Shown piece after piece: positions 12,600 through 26,062 of a stretch of 64,000 nucleotides of DNA. Position numbers and translations under genes: made by a program. The notes beneath the pieces were generated by a model. It ran no database searches and was not told the origin of the DNA. It saw nothing but the letters and a program-made list of their open reading frames with translations. Numbering within the stretch: position 1 is the first letter of the stretch; the number at the start of each line of letters is the position of its first letter. The DNA comes from Siphlonurus alternatus (Eukaryota > Arthropoda > Insecta > Ephemeroptera > Siphlonuridae). Location: assembly GCA_949825025.1 (NCBI GenBank), contig OX463778.1:15834171-15898170 (forward strand), read 5' to 3'.

Positions 12600-12885
12600 G
12601 GCAAAAGCCGAAAAAAATGCTCACATCTAGTTCTGCGCATCACGAAATGAGCCAAAGCCGAAGTGAGGTTTATTTTCGGCTTTGGCGCATTTCATTTTGA
12701 ACAAAACTAGATCTGCTCAAATCGAAATGCGCCAAAGCCGATTTGAGATTTTACTTCGGCTTTGGCGCATTTCATTTTGAGCAAAACTAGTTCTGCGCAT
12801 CGCGGTTTGAGCAAAAGTCGAAATGATATTTTATTTCGGGTTTGGAGCAAAATTTTGAGCACATCTAGTTTTGCGCAAAATAAAG
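12600..12885. repeat. Four 80-bp palindromic tandem units, left arm
   Basis: Central CTAG tetramers fall at 12627, 12707, 12787 and 12865, spacing 80, 80 and 78. Each unit runs TTCGGCTTTGGCGCATTTC, then AAAACTAGTTCTGCGC, then GAAATGCGCCAAAGCCGA, so each is itself nearly palindromic around CTAG. The outer two units are more diverged. Confidence 0.85.
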
Positions 12886-13824
12886 ATGATTTTAATTTTA
12901 ATGATATTAATTTTAATTTTATAAAAAGAAAAATAAAAAACTAAGACACTAAACTTATAATAAATATTATTAATATTGTGAACTAATATATATCTTTCAA
13001 GCGCTGTTTAAAAATAAATTAATTAGGGAAAAAATAATGACTTTAAAATGTAATTATACAGTATATACGTACGTACATACCTTATAAAAAATATCATAGA
13101 ATGTGTTGTTTTTATAAAACACTCCACCATTTCTGACACTTAATTACTATATTTGATTATGTTTTTGTTAAATTAATAAATTTTTTGTTTTAAGAACTGC
13201 AGCTCAAATAAAATGGACATATACGCCACAAGTTTTGAAGTATTCTTAAGGTTCACTCGCCCTCACCATTAGAAATATTGTCATGCACGCACTTGTAAAT
13301 TTCATAGTTCTATGTCTTAGAATTAGGCTATCATGCAATACAGGTTGTTATCGGTACAACGAGATAAGAAAGTAGCCTTTACCTCTGCAATGAAGTTTAA
13401 CCCCATTTGATTGCCGTATATGTTTATGCATTGTGGCTGCTACAATGTTCGAAGAAATAGAACTATGAAATTTACAAGTGCGTGCATGACAATATTTCTA
13501 ATGGTGAGAGCGAGTGAAACATGGTGAAACATAATCAAATATAGTAATTAAGTGTCAGAAATGGTGGAGTGTTTTATAAAAATAACAGATTCTACAATAT
13601 TTTTTATAAGGTATGTACGTACGTATATACTGTATGATTACATTTTAAAGTCATTATTTTTTCCCTAATTAATTTATTTTTAAACAGTGCTTGAAAGATA
13701 TTAGGTCACAATGTTAATAATATTTATTATAAGTTTAGTGTCTTTTAGTTTTTTATTTTTCTTTTTAAAAAATTAAAATTAATATCATTAAAATTAAAAT
13801 CATCATCTCGTCATTAAAATCACA

Positions 13825-14110
13825 TTTATTTTGAGCAAAACTAGATGTGCTCAAAATTTTGCTCCAAACCCGAAATAAAATATCATTTCGACTTTTGCTC
13901 AAACCGCGATGCGCAGAACTAGTTTTGCTCAAAATGAAATGCGCCAAAGCCGAAGTAAAATCTCATATCGTCTTTGGCGCATTTCGATTTGAGCAGTTCT
14001 AGTTTTGTTCAAAATGAAATGCGCCAAAGCCGAAAATAAGCCTCACTTCGGCTTTGGCTCATTTCGTGATGCGCAGAACTAGATGTGAGCATTTTTTTCG
14101 GCTTTTGCCC
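13825..14110. repeat. Four 80-bp palindromic tandem units, right arm
   Basis: CTAG centres at 13841, 13919, 13999 and 14079 give spacing 78, 80 and 80, the exact mirror of the left arm. The array therefore predates the inverted duplication. Confidence 0.85.
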
Positions 14111-14742
14111 GAATTCGGCTTTGGGTGCTAACATATATATATATAAAAAAGTCGTGCATCCGGAAGGTGGTTGATGTCAATCTTCATCAACTACTGTACA
14201 TCCTGAATGAAGTTTCCATGATTCCCTCAGTCACATCTAGTCAAATACTGTGATAAAATTGCTACATATAGGTCATGCATGGCTATATCCTTAAAGGGAC
14301 ACAGAAAATCTTACCTCCGTTTAGAGTCAGCTGCATGGTGGGCTCCTACGCAGCGGACATTAAGTCAGTTTCATGAAGAGCTGGAAGATTAAAAATAAAG
14401 TTACTTTACACCAGCGATTAATAAAGAAAAAATAATAATAGCTTTGAATTTTAAAATTTCCCCTCTGAAGCTTTCCAATGTTAATACCGCAATTAATAAC
14501 TGCCCTATTTGTAACCAGCCTTCCTGCTATAAATTTATATTACTCATTAAAATATTATCAAATGAATGAGGAAGTTTTTAAGTACTTTCTGGTATTATAA
14601 AATTTATTATAGTAATGAATATAGATAGAGTAAGTGGAATTCTGTTCTTAAAAAAATATACTAAAAAAATCTTAAATTCTGCAACAAAATAATTTGCACT
14701 TTGTTCATCAAATTACGAAGTATTGCTGAAAATAAAAAAAAA

Positions 14743-15049
14743 TTAATAGAGGCTTCAAGTGAGTACGCTGCGCGATGCTCATTTGTGTCAGTATGGTCCA
14801 TCTTGCACTTGAAAAATGAAGCAAAGTGTTTTTTTTTTTTTTTACTTTTCTCGGTTATAGATGACGTAAAAATTTCAAAGCTTGCATTATCTACTGTATT
14901 TTCTTTTAGTCTGGACTCACGTTCCGTAAAGGAATTTTCTCTTAAAAATACTTGTCCTACTGAAAAAACGAAATCATATTTTTATTACATAGGTTTAGAT
15001 AGGACAGTGGGAGCACCGAAAAAATCAGCTGATTTGAAGCCTCTATTAA
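14743..15049. mobile_element. MITE family F copy 1 (TAGAGGCTTCAA termini)
   Basis: It starts TAGAGGCTTCAAGTG and ends GCTGATTTGAAGCCTCTA, with TTAA directly outside both ends (14743-14746 and 15046-15049). The flank could be a TTAA duplication (piggyBac-like) or TA (mariner-like); the termini do not start CCC, so the superfamily is unsettled. The right third (AGGTTTAGATAGGACAGTGG) is shared with the tandem copies at 35758-36260. The 119-codon frame across it is incidental. Confidence 0.72.
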
Positions 15050-15379
15050 TACAATGTTAGTATTAATTGCTGTGCTTAAATTATTTTACTTAAAAATAAT
15101 AAAAATAAACTCAAGGCAATTTAAAAAGTTGATCATTGTAATTATCTCATTCTCAATTTGATGACCTCTATATTATCTGAACGCACTTTTTACCAACCAA
15201 GACAGATATATCTCCTTGAGGTTAGGCAAATTGTTAAGCATAACTTACAAGTGGGTTGCATATATGTCAGGAAAAATTATTCATTTTCTTCTTATCCGTC
15301 CAATTCGAAATACGTTAACGCCAAGGATCTTGTACTATGGATAGGTTAACCCTATACCAATAACATTCGAGCTGCTGAG

Positions 15380-15475
15380 GCAAAAAAGCAATGAATCATG
15401 GCCGCCGAGCGCAACCTTCTGTATTGTTTTGGCTTCACATTGCCATGGTAAGATGGCGGACATCCTATTGTTCAG
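15380..15475 (+). other. Possible first-exon or promoter motif: paired ATG/YY1-like sites
   Basis: ATG at 15398 in a good context (AATCATGGCC) opens MAAERNLLYCFGFTLP and meets a strong donor-like site (ATG/GTAAGA) at 15448. The donor overlaps AAGATGGCGGA (15450-15460), a YY1 core. It is locally GC-rich in AT-rich flanks. No family is recognised and it may be chance; confirmation would need transcript data. Confidence 0.25.
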
Positions 15476-16879
15476 TATTGTATCCACCACCCACTTCCTC
15501 CTTACAACCTTGCCTCACTGACGACAGCACCACCATGCAACTATCATAGTATACAAGATTCTTGGTTTAGCATTATATCAAAAGTTACAAATATAGCATA
15601 ATAATTTGATGCTGAATATGTTACCCAATCCCAGATGAGATATAATCTGGTTGAAGCTAAAAATTTTACCTGATCCCAGGTGACATAATCTGTGCTGTCA
15701 ATTTTATATAGTAACCTGAAACTGACTTTACTGAAGGTTCAGATTGCAAAGTCAAAGCTCAACTCGGCAACTCTACGCAGCATGTTGGAGGGTATATATA
15801 GAGAGCATCTGCGTGCTGCGTGCAGTTCTGCAAGATATCGATGGAAGAAAGCAGCGACTTCTCCGGTTAACCCTCTTTATGACACAATAGTTTATTGCAC
15901 CCTCGCATAAAACCGACATCCAACCATTTTTTTCATTAAAAAGCACTTAACTCGTTTGTAAAACTTGTTTTAACTTATTTTCCCTTTTATTTTTTTAAAA
16001 GAATAATTTGTAGCTTATTTTACCCCATATAATAAATTTAAAATGTCTTGCTATTTTATACAAACTGTATGTATATAAATTCAATGGGATTTGAATTTTT
16101 TTTTAAATAATTAATTTAATTTTTTTCAAATGAATATTTGCTACACTGGGAATTGATTGCCAATATTTTACGATTCATAACTAACAGCTGTTTCTGACTC
16201 ACTGTCGATAGTCGTTCTAGGTAGAAAGACAATTGCATATTGAAGTGCGAGTCGTAAAAATATATAATTTTTTACAATATATGGTTTATATTATGTCATC
16301 ATCAATGACTAGTCAATTAGTTGGACAATTTATAATAAAATATAGGTCATTTAATTTATTGAAAGTCAAATACAGGTGGAAATTTTATAATATAGATTAT
16401 AATTTTATAGTATCATTAAAATATATAATTATAACTTTTTTAAATTATTTATATAATCTTCTTTTCATGGAAATTTCTTTTTAGAGTTTTCGCAATAAAA
16501 TTATAGAAAAAAATAGTACCATTTTATGAATATGTGAGTCGATGTGGAATTTCGGCTTAAAATAAAAATGAGACGTATATAAAAAAATATTTACAAAAAA
16601 TATATAATTATTTTTACACAATAATACAGAACATATTACATATTTTTTTATATTTTTGTAATAACATTTCATGAAAATATTGAGAGAAAAAGACTTGTAA
16701 ATAAAGAATTTTTATCAAATATATTTTTTTTTCCATTTTAATCTACAAAAATTCTCAGGGGAATATATTTTTAAATAAAAGTATAAGTGAAAAATGTGAA
16801 TCTTTGAGTGGGAAATCCTTTTTTACTTTTGTGAGGAGGAGAAGGACACACACTTTACTGTCTGTTTTCGAGAAGCATA
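15476..16879. other. AT-rich intergenic DNA
   Basis: About 15700-15905 has short open frames and TTAACCCTC near 15868. The rest (15950-16790) is extremely A/T-rich. No gene or family could be supported. Confidence 0.5.
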
Positions 16880-17340
16880 TTATGACAGGGAAATGGGAAA
16901 TGCGCAGCAGCAGAGAGGACAGAACGAGAAAGTTAAGAGGAACAGATAACGAGACAGAGAGAAAGGAGATAGAGAACGCGAGCGATGGAAAAAGAGTGAG
17001 GAAGAAACAAGTAGAGAGAGAGATGTGAAAGAGGTAGAGAGATAGACAGAGAGATTTATAAGGAGAGAGTGGGAGGGAGAGAAGGAGCAATAGCGAGAGA
17101 GAGAGAGAGAGAGAGAACCAACGATTGAGAAAGACAGAGAGAGAATGAGCGAGATAGGAAATAGAGAAATAGTTAGTGAGAAGCAACGTAAATACGTGAA
17201 GGAGAGCACGAAGAGAGCAAAGATTGTGATGTACAGTACTAGGAGAAGGAAGAAAATGAAGTAGAAAGGACAAAAGAGACCGCGAGCGCGAGAAATACAA
17301 CCCACAGAGAGAGAAAGAGAATCATCCATCTAGGCAAACA
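16880..17340. repeat. Degenerate GA-rich polypurine tract
   Basis: The plus strand is overwhelmingly purine for about 450 bp (imperfect GAGA, GAAA and GGAG words), with a perfect (GA)11 core at 17095-17116. It looks like an old, eroded GA microsatellite. Long Ser/Leu/Phe-rich frames on the minus strand are composition artefacts. Confidence 0.8.
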
Positions 17341-18107
17341 CACATAGAAAGGTGGTCGAGAGAGGACCCTAAAAGAGAGCTAGCGACCAGAGTCTGGAAT
17401 AAAGCGGTCCACTCCTATTCGGATCAGCAGTCTACCAATACCATGCTTGCTGGTGATCGATATTCAATTTAGTCCCACATAGCAGCAGCAGCTTGTGAGT
17501 CCTCCACATATACCACCGGTATGCATAAACTCTTGGTGATAGTGGTGGTGGCAGGCTGACAAAGAGTGGAACTACATTAGCCTTGTGCCCGTCAAACCAA
17601 CAATTCTAGTATCTATACTCTCTCTGATCTGCCAGCACTTAGTAGAGAAAATTAACAATGTATAGAGTTGATACCTTTTATAAAAAGCTGTCTACATCAC
17701 TATATTAATTATTTGTTTCACACAAACAAAAAAGAGGAGGCAAATGTTCATTTAATAGCTTTATGTTTTGGATATGAATTTCACTACTTACTTTACTCAA
17801 GATTAATCATAAAAATTATAATAATGGTATCATCATTTTTTTATTAGCATTTTATGACTAGCTTCTGCTGAAAATTACCCCATACCCCTTATTTTTTTAT
17901 TTTCTTTTCCTTCATGCATGTCTGAAATAGTATTCACAAGATTGGTAGCAATTACACTATTTATTCTTCTATTCTTAGCCAAGCAAAGCTCAGGAAGCTG
18001 TATTCGAATGCCAATTTAAATGCACATTAAATACTATAATATACGTCTCTCTAATTTCAATCAGTCTTAATTTATTGCATTGACACCTTCATTTATCCAA
18101 CTCTATG
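17341..18107. other. Unannotated intergenic DNA
   Basis: About 17380-17640 is of more balanced composition than its surroundings but has no open exon or motif that I trust. The remainder is AT-rich. Confidence 0.45.
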
Positions 18108-18410
18108 ATGTAGTAGTAGTGGTTAGAACGCCTAACTCTTGTCCGAGAGGTCCTCGGTTCAAATCCCGAACATGGCAGACTTTTTGTGACTTGGGATGGG
18201 TGTGACTGACTACTAGATGATGGAGTTGATAAGAAGAATGCAGCTTACGGCTGTCCATACTCCGCTGGGGTGATTAATACCACGAAATGTTGTGCAAACA
18301 ACATACTTGCCCCACTAAGGAATGGTACTTAAGTGCCTAGCGTGCAGACTGGGTATTATATTAAGAGCCCCAGAGGGCACTGTGAACAATGTTGAAAAAC
18401 AATTTAACCA
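18108..18410 (+). mobile_element. tRNA-derived SINE
   Basis: The head has box A-like TAGTGGTTAGAACG (about 18117-18130), an anticodon-arm-like CTCTTGTCCGAGAG, and box B GGTTCAAATCC (about 18155-18165). A GC-balanced body of about 230 bp unrelated to tRNA follows and ends near TTGAAAAACAATTT. The acceptor stem does not close, so this is not a functional tRNA gene. Polymerase III transcription is plausible from the boxes. The exact 3' end and duplication are uncertain. Confidence 0.7.
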
Positions 18411-18558
18411 TGATTGGTAACCAACCAGCCACCTTCATTTGTGTCAACTTACAACATCCTCAATAAAAGGAACTTACTATAATTACTAGACAAATGTACT
18501 AGATAAATGAAAAACATTTATTTAACAACTTCAAACTACAACGTCAAATAATCTAACA

Positions 18559-18660
18559 GTGGAAAACCTACATGAAATTTTTATTGCATATTTGAATAGA
18601 GCATGGATGGATGTATTTTCTCCATGGAATAGAGGATCTCGATTTTTTTTTCACATTTTT
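18559..18660 (+). mobile_element. One-ended relic resembling MITE family D
   Basis: GTGGAAAACCTACATGAAAT, then a T-rich run and TTTGAATAGAG, follow the same order as the left end of the element at 44538. No matching right end was found before the next element. Confidence 0.35.
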
Positions 18661-18774
18661 TTTAACCCTCCTACATGGAAAAACGCTGTGACGTAATAGT
18701 CAAGCAACATCTTTCCCTGTGCTTGCATGACTATGACGTCACGACGTTTAGCAGCATGATTTTTAAGGGTGTTA

Positions 18775-18994
18775 AGGCGGATTCACATGGCGATTTTTAC
18801 CAAGCGACGCGACGCGAATAATGCGCACTTGCTGTAACATCCATTGGTGGCCATATTTGGCGATTAAAAAAAAGAGCATCGCAATTAACGCGATTTCGCT
18901 GCCGCAGCCTGGCGAATTCGCTCGCCGCATAGGATTTCACAGCTTGTGTGACAAAATCGCGTCACATCGCCGTTGTCGCCATCTGAATCCGCCT
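18775..18994. mobile_element. PIF-like MITE, family C, copy C1
   Basis: Termini AGGCGGATTCACATGGCGA and TCGCCATCTGAATCCGCCT are inverted repeats. TTA flanks both ends (18772-18774 and 18995-18997). The interior is unusually CG-rich (GCGACGCGACGCGAAT) for this AT-rich window. No coding capacity. Confidence 0.85.
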
Positions 18995-18997
18995 TTA

Positions 18998-19221
18998 AGG
19001 TGGATTTTCATGAGCGACAATGGCGATGCGGCGCGAGTTGACGTAAAAGTTACGAAATCCTATGCGGCGGCGAATTCGCCAGGCTGCGGCAGCGAAATCG
19101 CGTTAATTGCGATGCTCTTTTTCTTTTAATCGCCAAATATGGCCGCCAATGGATGTTAGATGTTACAGCAAGTGCGCTTTATTCGCGTCGCAGGCTGGAA
19201 ATCGCCCATGAAAATCCACCT
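18998..19221. mobile_element. PIF-like MITE, family C, copy C2, inverted
   Basis: Termini AGGTGGATTTTCATGAGCGA and ATGAAAATCCACCT; TTA at 18995-18997 is shared with C1 and TTA at 19222-19224 follows. The interior (CCTATGCGGCGGCGAATTCG onward) is the reverse complement of C1, so the pair forms a roughly 450-bp inverted repeat. Open frames across it are incidental. Confidence 0.85.
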
Positions 19222-19232
19222 TTAGAGGGTTA

Positions 19233-20928
19233 AAAAAAAAAACTGAATAAAGCATTGACAGTACTGTACATTAACTTAAGGTTCTCTATCCAAGTATAAA
19301 ATAATTGTACATTATAATTTATGTATTTTTTTCAATGATTGTTTTATCTTTTTTATCATTTTTTTGTAATTAGATTAAAAGAAATACTTGTCTTGATAAT
19401 TTTTAATTGCCAAATATATCTATGATCATACGGTGTATACATTAACTTTATAAGAGAACTTATAAATTAAAAGTTACTTTTTAAACTAATTATATTCAAT
19501 GAAGCAATTTTATTTATTATATATTTGAATGCTGTCTCGATAAAACTTTTAATTAGCAATAATTCAAATTTCTAATTAATTATTTTGTTATTTTTATCGT
19601 AAGAGGATTTACACGGAAAAATTATAATGCAATTCATTTGGTTATTATATTCCAAATTTCCCCGCTAGGAACATACCACAATGAATCGAATGCTTCAAAT
19701 ATTAATAAATTTTACTGATTAATTTGTTAATTAACTTTGATACATCAACATATCACCATAAATGAGTGCTTCAGTAACCAATTTTAAACAATAACAGTGG
19801 TTTCAGCATTATAACTCGTATTTCGTAAAATGCCTGTATCTTTTTTCTCTGTGTATGTCATACACATAAACTTTTGAAAACTTTTAATTGGTCAAATTTG
19901 TAATTTAATCACCAAAGTTTCTTAATAATAAATAGCTAGAGCTCTTTTTCTGAAATACATACAGTATTTGTCAATTTAAGGAGTGGTAGTCTGAAATGTG
20001 ATCCGCGAAAGAAGCCCACGCGTTCTTGGCGGCAAATACAAACTTACAACATAGAAGAGTTTGTCATGCCAATTTTCATAGTACCAATTAGTCTTCAATT
20101 AAACGTACTAAATTATGCTTTGTAATATAATTTGTCGCTTAATGTAAATTTTAAATAAGCGTAAATATATTTACTAACTCGACTTGTGATTACATGTACA
20201 AATATTCCAGAATTCGGAATCATATAAACAAACATGGTAAACAGAATTAATATAAATTTAATGCATGACACACAGAATTATGAATGGTTACTTGAAATTA
20301 AAATATTTTAGACCAACACTCTCCATTAACAATTTTTCAGTTTAAAATTCCAAGAAATATTACACAAAATGTTAAATTTGAAAATCGCTCTTCAGATTAT
20401 TATTATTTTTTAACATCATGTATATTTTTCCCGGAATATTCAATATATATAAAACAATAATTATATTATATAATTTAAAACTTATTAAATCGTTGGTCGA
20501 ATATCATGCTGTATATTCACTTTAACATTTTAATTAATTAATATTTTCTCTGTTTACCATACTTTTTAATTTTAAAATTCATTACGTAATCACATTATAA
20601 TGAAAATGTAATTGTTTAAGTATTTAATTTAAAATATCGAAGCACATAAATATCTATAGGATCAATTTATATAAGTTATTTTTTTTATTGAAAAGTTGGT
20701 ACAGAGAGCTGAATTACTGCCACATCTCCTTTATATATGTACAATGTCGAACTTGTCATTTCTTTGGTGTTCTTTTATATTTCGACGACTTGGTTCTTCA
20801 GTACAAACTGTTTCCTCAAAGAGTTCTTTTAACACAAAAATTCTTGTACTGTGTGTTGAGGGAAATAGTTGACAAAAAAAAAAAGTAGAGAGAAAAAGAG
20901 ATGACTGGAAAAACTTGAGCAGCTGCAA
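19233..20928. other. AT-rich intergenic DNA
   Basis: Long, almost featureless A/T-rich stretch. A small GC-richer segment near 19990-20040 carries no recognisable feature. Confidence 0.55.
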
Positions 20929-21162
20929 ATGGCCACCGCACTCCTCCTGGCCCAGAGCAGTATGAAGGTCGAGTTCAGAGTGTGCTGCGAGGAGAAAGAA
21001 GCCGGTTTACTTGAGAGGTGTTTTTGTGTTGGCGTCAAGAAAAGATCAACCGTCCACACAATTCACTTTTCTTATTGCAACATTTCAGAACATAGTGTGA
21101 ATTATAGTTTGCTGTTGAATTTTCAAGTCACTTCTCGAGCTATAAATACTTCAATTCTATGA
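20929..21162 (+). other. Possible coding exon (unrecognised), Kozak-like ATG
   Basis: CAAATGGCC at 20929 is a good initiation context. The 77-codon frame begins MATALLLAQSSMKVEFRVCC, is cysteine- and glutamate-rich for its first 30 residues and GC-richer there than the surroundings. A weak donor-like GAGAG/GTGTTT lies near 21017. I recognise no domain. It could be a first exon, a small peptide or chance. Confidence 0.28.
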
Positions 21163-23549
<2,387 letters not shown>

Positions 23550-23753
23550 AGGCGGATCCAGATGGTGACAACGGCGATGCGACGCGATTTTTTTCACAAA
23601 ATCTGTGAAATTCTATGCTGTTAGCGAATTCACCATTGCGACGGCGAATATCGTGTTAAATTACGATGCTCTTTTTTTTTAATTGCCAATGGATATTACA
23701 GCAAGTGCGCATCATTCGCTTCGCATGATAAAAATCGCCATGTGAATCCTCCT
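23550..23753. mobile_element. PIF-like MITE, family C, copy C5
   Basis: It starts AGGCGGATCCAGATGG and ends CGCCATGTGAATCCTCCT, inverted relatives. Internal GGCGATGCGACGCGATTTTT, CAGCAAGTGCGCATCATTCG and AATTGCCAATGGAT match copy C2 in order. The flanking trinucleotide is degraded. Confidence 0.8.
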
Positions 23754-26012
23754 TTTAAGAAGAGCGCCCAGTATTCCTATATCAAAAGAGTCTTGGTTCA
23801 CCACGTCTCCATAGGTCTTCATATGGTAACGTCTACAAACAAAGCAAGAGTAAAATTCGTGGTGTCCAGAGGTGTACATTGTGAATGGAGAACCAAAGAG
23901 GGTACCCAATCCGTCTCACTGATCGAAGGAAATAAATCACAACCATGTATAAAATATGGTGGTAAAATATTCATCAAAGAATTCATTCAAGATTTAAAGT
24001 TTTTATTTTACTATGTTAGTAATACACACAAATGTTGAAATTAACTGAAGAAAAAAGGGTCGATACAAAAAAATTTAGTAACGATTTGTTTTGCTTGACT
24101 CAATAATTATTTATATTTTACCATAATATATATGATATGAAATATATTAATAAAGAACATAATAATATTGTGACTTTAATACGAGTCAATAATTTTGCTT
24201 TAGTAATGAAAGACACAAGCAGACAAAGCATTGAAGAATAAAGCAATGAAGACTACTTTATGTTGAGTATAGGCGCTTCATTTCCTCCTCAAAGCAAGCT
24301 GAAGATAACGAAATATCCGGATTTTGTGTTGGCAGATGAAAGACTCATTCAGAGTAGGCTGGATATTGTCTCGTTGGTGTCAATCATCAAAGATGGATCC
24401 AGTATTTGATTCTGGGAGATGAGGGTATTTTGGGACTCTCCCCCGTTCTCCAGTAAATGATATACACTCTAAATAGCTCTGCACTCAAAACTTATTGGTT
24501 GGCTAGCTCAGCCATCCCCGTTTGACTTCTTATTCTTTTTCTATCAAGCAAAATCGTGTATTGTTTATATAAAAATTTCCAATACAGATAGAGTGATTCC
24601 TTGGCTAAAAATGTATTTCACTGCAATATTTGCTGACCCTTGGCATTGTAAGTTGCCGAATTTTCTCGTTTGTTTAAACATCAGTTTACAAAATGTAAAC
24701 TATTGAAACATATTGCAGTATTGGCTTCATTAATATTTATGATGTTTTTTGTTATTATAAATTTTCCATTACTGACATTTGTTGTATAGACATGTTTAAT
24801 TCTTTAATTCGATAAAGTAAAAAAAAAAGAAAAAAAAATAGCTTCACAGTTTTGTCTATATATATAACATGGCAAAATTTTAATATTAATATTAAAAAAA
24901 AAAGAACTAGTATTTATTTATTGTGCGTTCATGCAATGTATTTATTTATCTTATTATTTGATACGTTCAAATTTTGTTGATTAAAAAATATTAGTTTAGC
25001 ATTAATTATTTATGATATAATTTTAATAACTTAAAATGACCAAGGTGGGCGGTCGAAACGAAACATAAAGCTTTTGAAGTATGGAAAAAATGTAAAAAGG
25101 AGCAATGCGAAAAAAAAAAAAAAAACTTAAAACTTAAAACTTTTTAAAAATTTTAATCGTTGCTTTTGTTTGCTGCCGGTGGTCCTGGTATTATTTTAAT
25201 GAAATACTTTAAACCATCTTTACATCTAGAAATTAGCCTAAGATGCTATTCAAGCCTAAAATATTTCACAAATAATGTGCGTGGAAAATATTCAATTAAA
25301 GGGATATTATTAAATATAGTAAATTACTAAATTACTATAAAATTAGACCTGATCTTGTTAAAATATAAAAATCGCTTGAAATAAAGAGTCTCCATTTGTC
25401 TCCCAGAAGTGTGGAGGCTCATTAAATGAACTCTCTCGTGGGTCAGCATTTCAAGGTCTCTATTTTTACATTAGCGAGTAATTTATTTTAAGAAAATACA
25501 TCATAATTGATCAAATTACCAACTTTAATTTTGTCTCGTTCATTAAATCTTTAATAAGAAATTTAACGGGAAAATAATCATTATTTCCCTTACTATTTAT
25601 GAATTAATTTCTATATTCATATTAAACAACTTTGCTGTTCAAAGTTATTTATCTTAAACTTTTCTACAGCGTTTTATACGTTAACTATAAATAAAGTTCT
25701 CCTCAGTTACCTAAAAACACTTTTTGAGTCCTTACAGTTGTAAATTATTTTCTGAGAATTGCCTCTCATATAATATAGACATTTTAAGTTTTTATTCAAG
25801 TAAATTTAATGATCATTTAAAATAAATGTAATATTTAAACCCACCATTATTTTTTATTACCTGCTACGGTAAGCATTACCTATAACATTAGGTTAATCTA
25901 GTAAGTGATAATTAGATTGAATCAAGTGATCGATGTAGGGTGTAGGGCGATCAAAGCTCGTTCGTCTCCGTCCAAATATTGACTGGATGCTTCACAAAGG
26001 CGAGGAACTTGA

Positions 26013-26014
<2 letters not shown>
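23754..26014. other. AT-rich intergenic DNA
   Basis: About 23754-24040 holds a 98-codon frame (entered from the MITE) of unknown nature, and 24230-24540 is GC-richer unique sequence. Beyond that only A/T-rich DNA with A-runs near 24820 and 25110. Confidence 0.5.

Positions 26015-26060
<46 letters not shown>
26015..26060 (-). repeat. T46 homopolymer, possible poly(A) tail of a minus-strand retroposon
   Basis: Forty-six consecutive T. Read on the minus strand it is a poly(A) tract following about 150 bp of balanced sequence (26061-26200), as expected for a retroposed transcript, but I found no flanking duplication and recognise no source gene. Confidence 0.6.

Positions 26061-26062
<2 letters not shown>

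Larger units (their letters stand above)
12577..14132. repeat. 1.56-kb foldback palindrome with palindromic tandem subunits
   Basis: Left arm 12577-13313 and right arm 13457-14132 are inverted copies: GTTAGCACCCAAAGCC at the left edge matches GGCTTTGGGTGCTAAC at the right. They differ at scattered bases, and the left arm has about 90 bp (about 13160-13250) that the right arm lacks. A unique spacer (13314-13456) separates them. The outer part of each arm consists of four tandem units of about 80 bp. The same 41-residue open frame appears in both arms (from 12762 plus and 13947 minus) only because the arms are inverted copies. Foldback or MITE-like behaviour is inferred; no transposase is present and no flanking duplication was found beyond AT dinucleotides. 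Confidence 0.88.
18662..19232. mobile_element. piggyBac-like MITE interrupted by two family C MITEs
   Basis: TTAACCCTC at 18662 mirrors GAGGGTTAA at 19225; TTAA plus a CCC-starting terminus is the piggyBac hallmark. Inside the left part is a palindrome (AAACGCTGTGACGTAATAGT against ACTATGACGTCACGACGTTT) with a TGACGTCA core at 18734. Family C copies C1 and C2 (18775-19221) interrupt it near its right end. Without them the host is only about 120 bp. Confidence 0.65.

Noticed and set aside
12500..12700. Ile-Tyr repeat protein frame
   Set aside because: A direct translation of the (TA)n array running into the palindrome.
12762..13947. Same 41-residue peptide in both orientations, looking like a duplicated small gene
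   Set aside because: The identity results from the inverted arms; the frame has repeat-derived words and no start context or conserved domain.
12577..14132. Large palindrome as an assembly artefact
   Set aside because: The arms differ at scattered bases, the left arm has about 90 extra bp, and a unique 143-bp spacer separates them; a mirrored misassembly would be identical.
16755..17329. 181- and 149-codon minus-strand frames
   Set aside because: They lie on the polypurine tract; composition (Ser, Leu, Phe) follows from the GA-rich complement and the two frames overlap each other.
18113..18180. Functional tRNA gene
   Set aside because: Boxes A and B are present but the acceptor stem does not pair and a non-tRNA body follows, so it is a SINE.
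23742..24038. 98-codon frame as a gene
   Set aside because: It begins inside a MITE end and I see no domain, splice site or codon bias; a decayed element remains possible.
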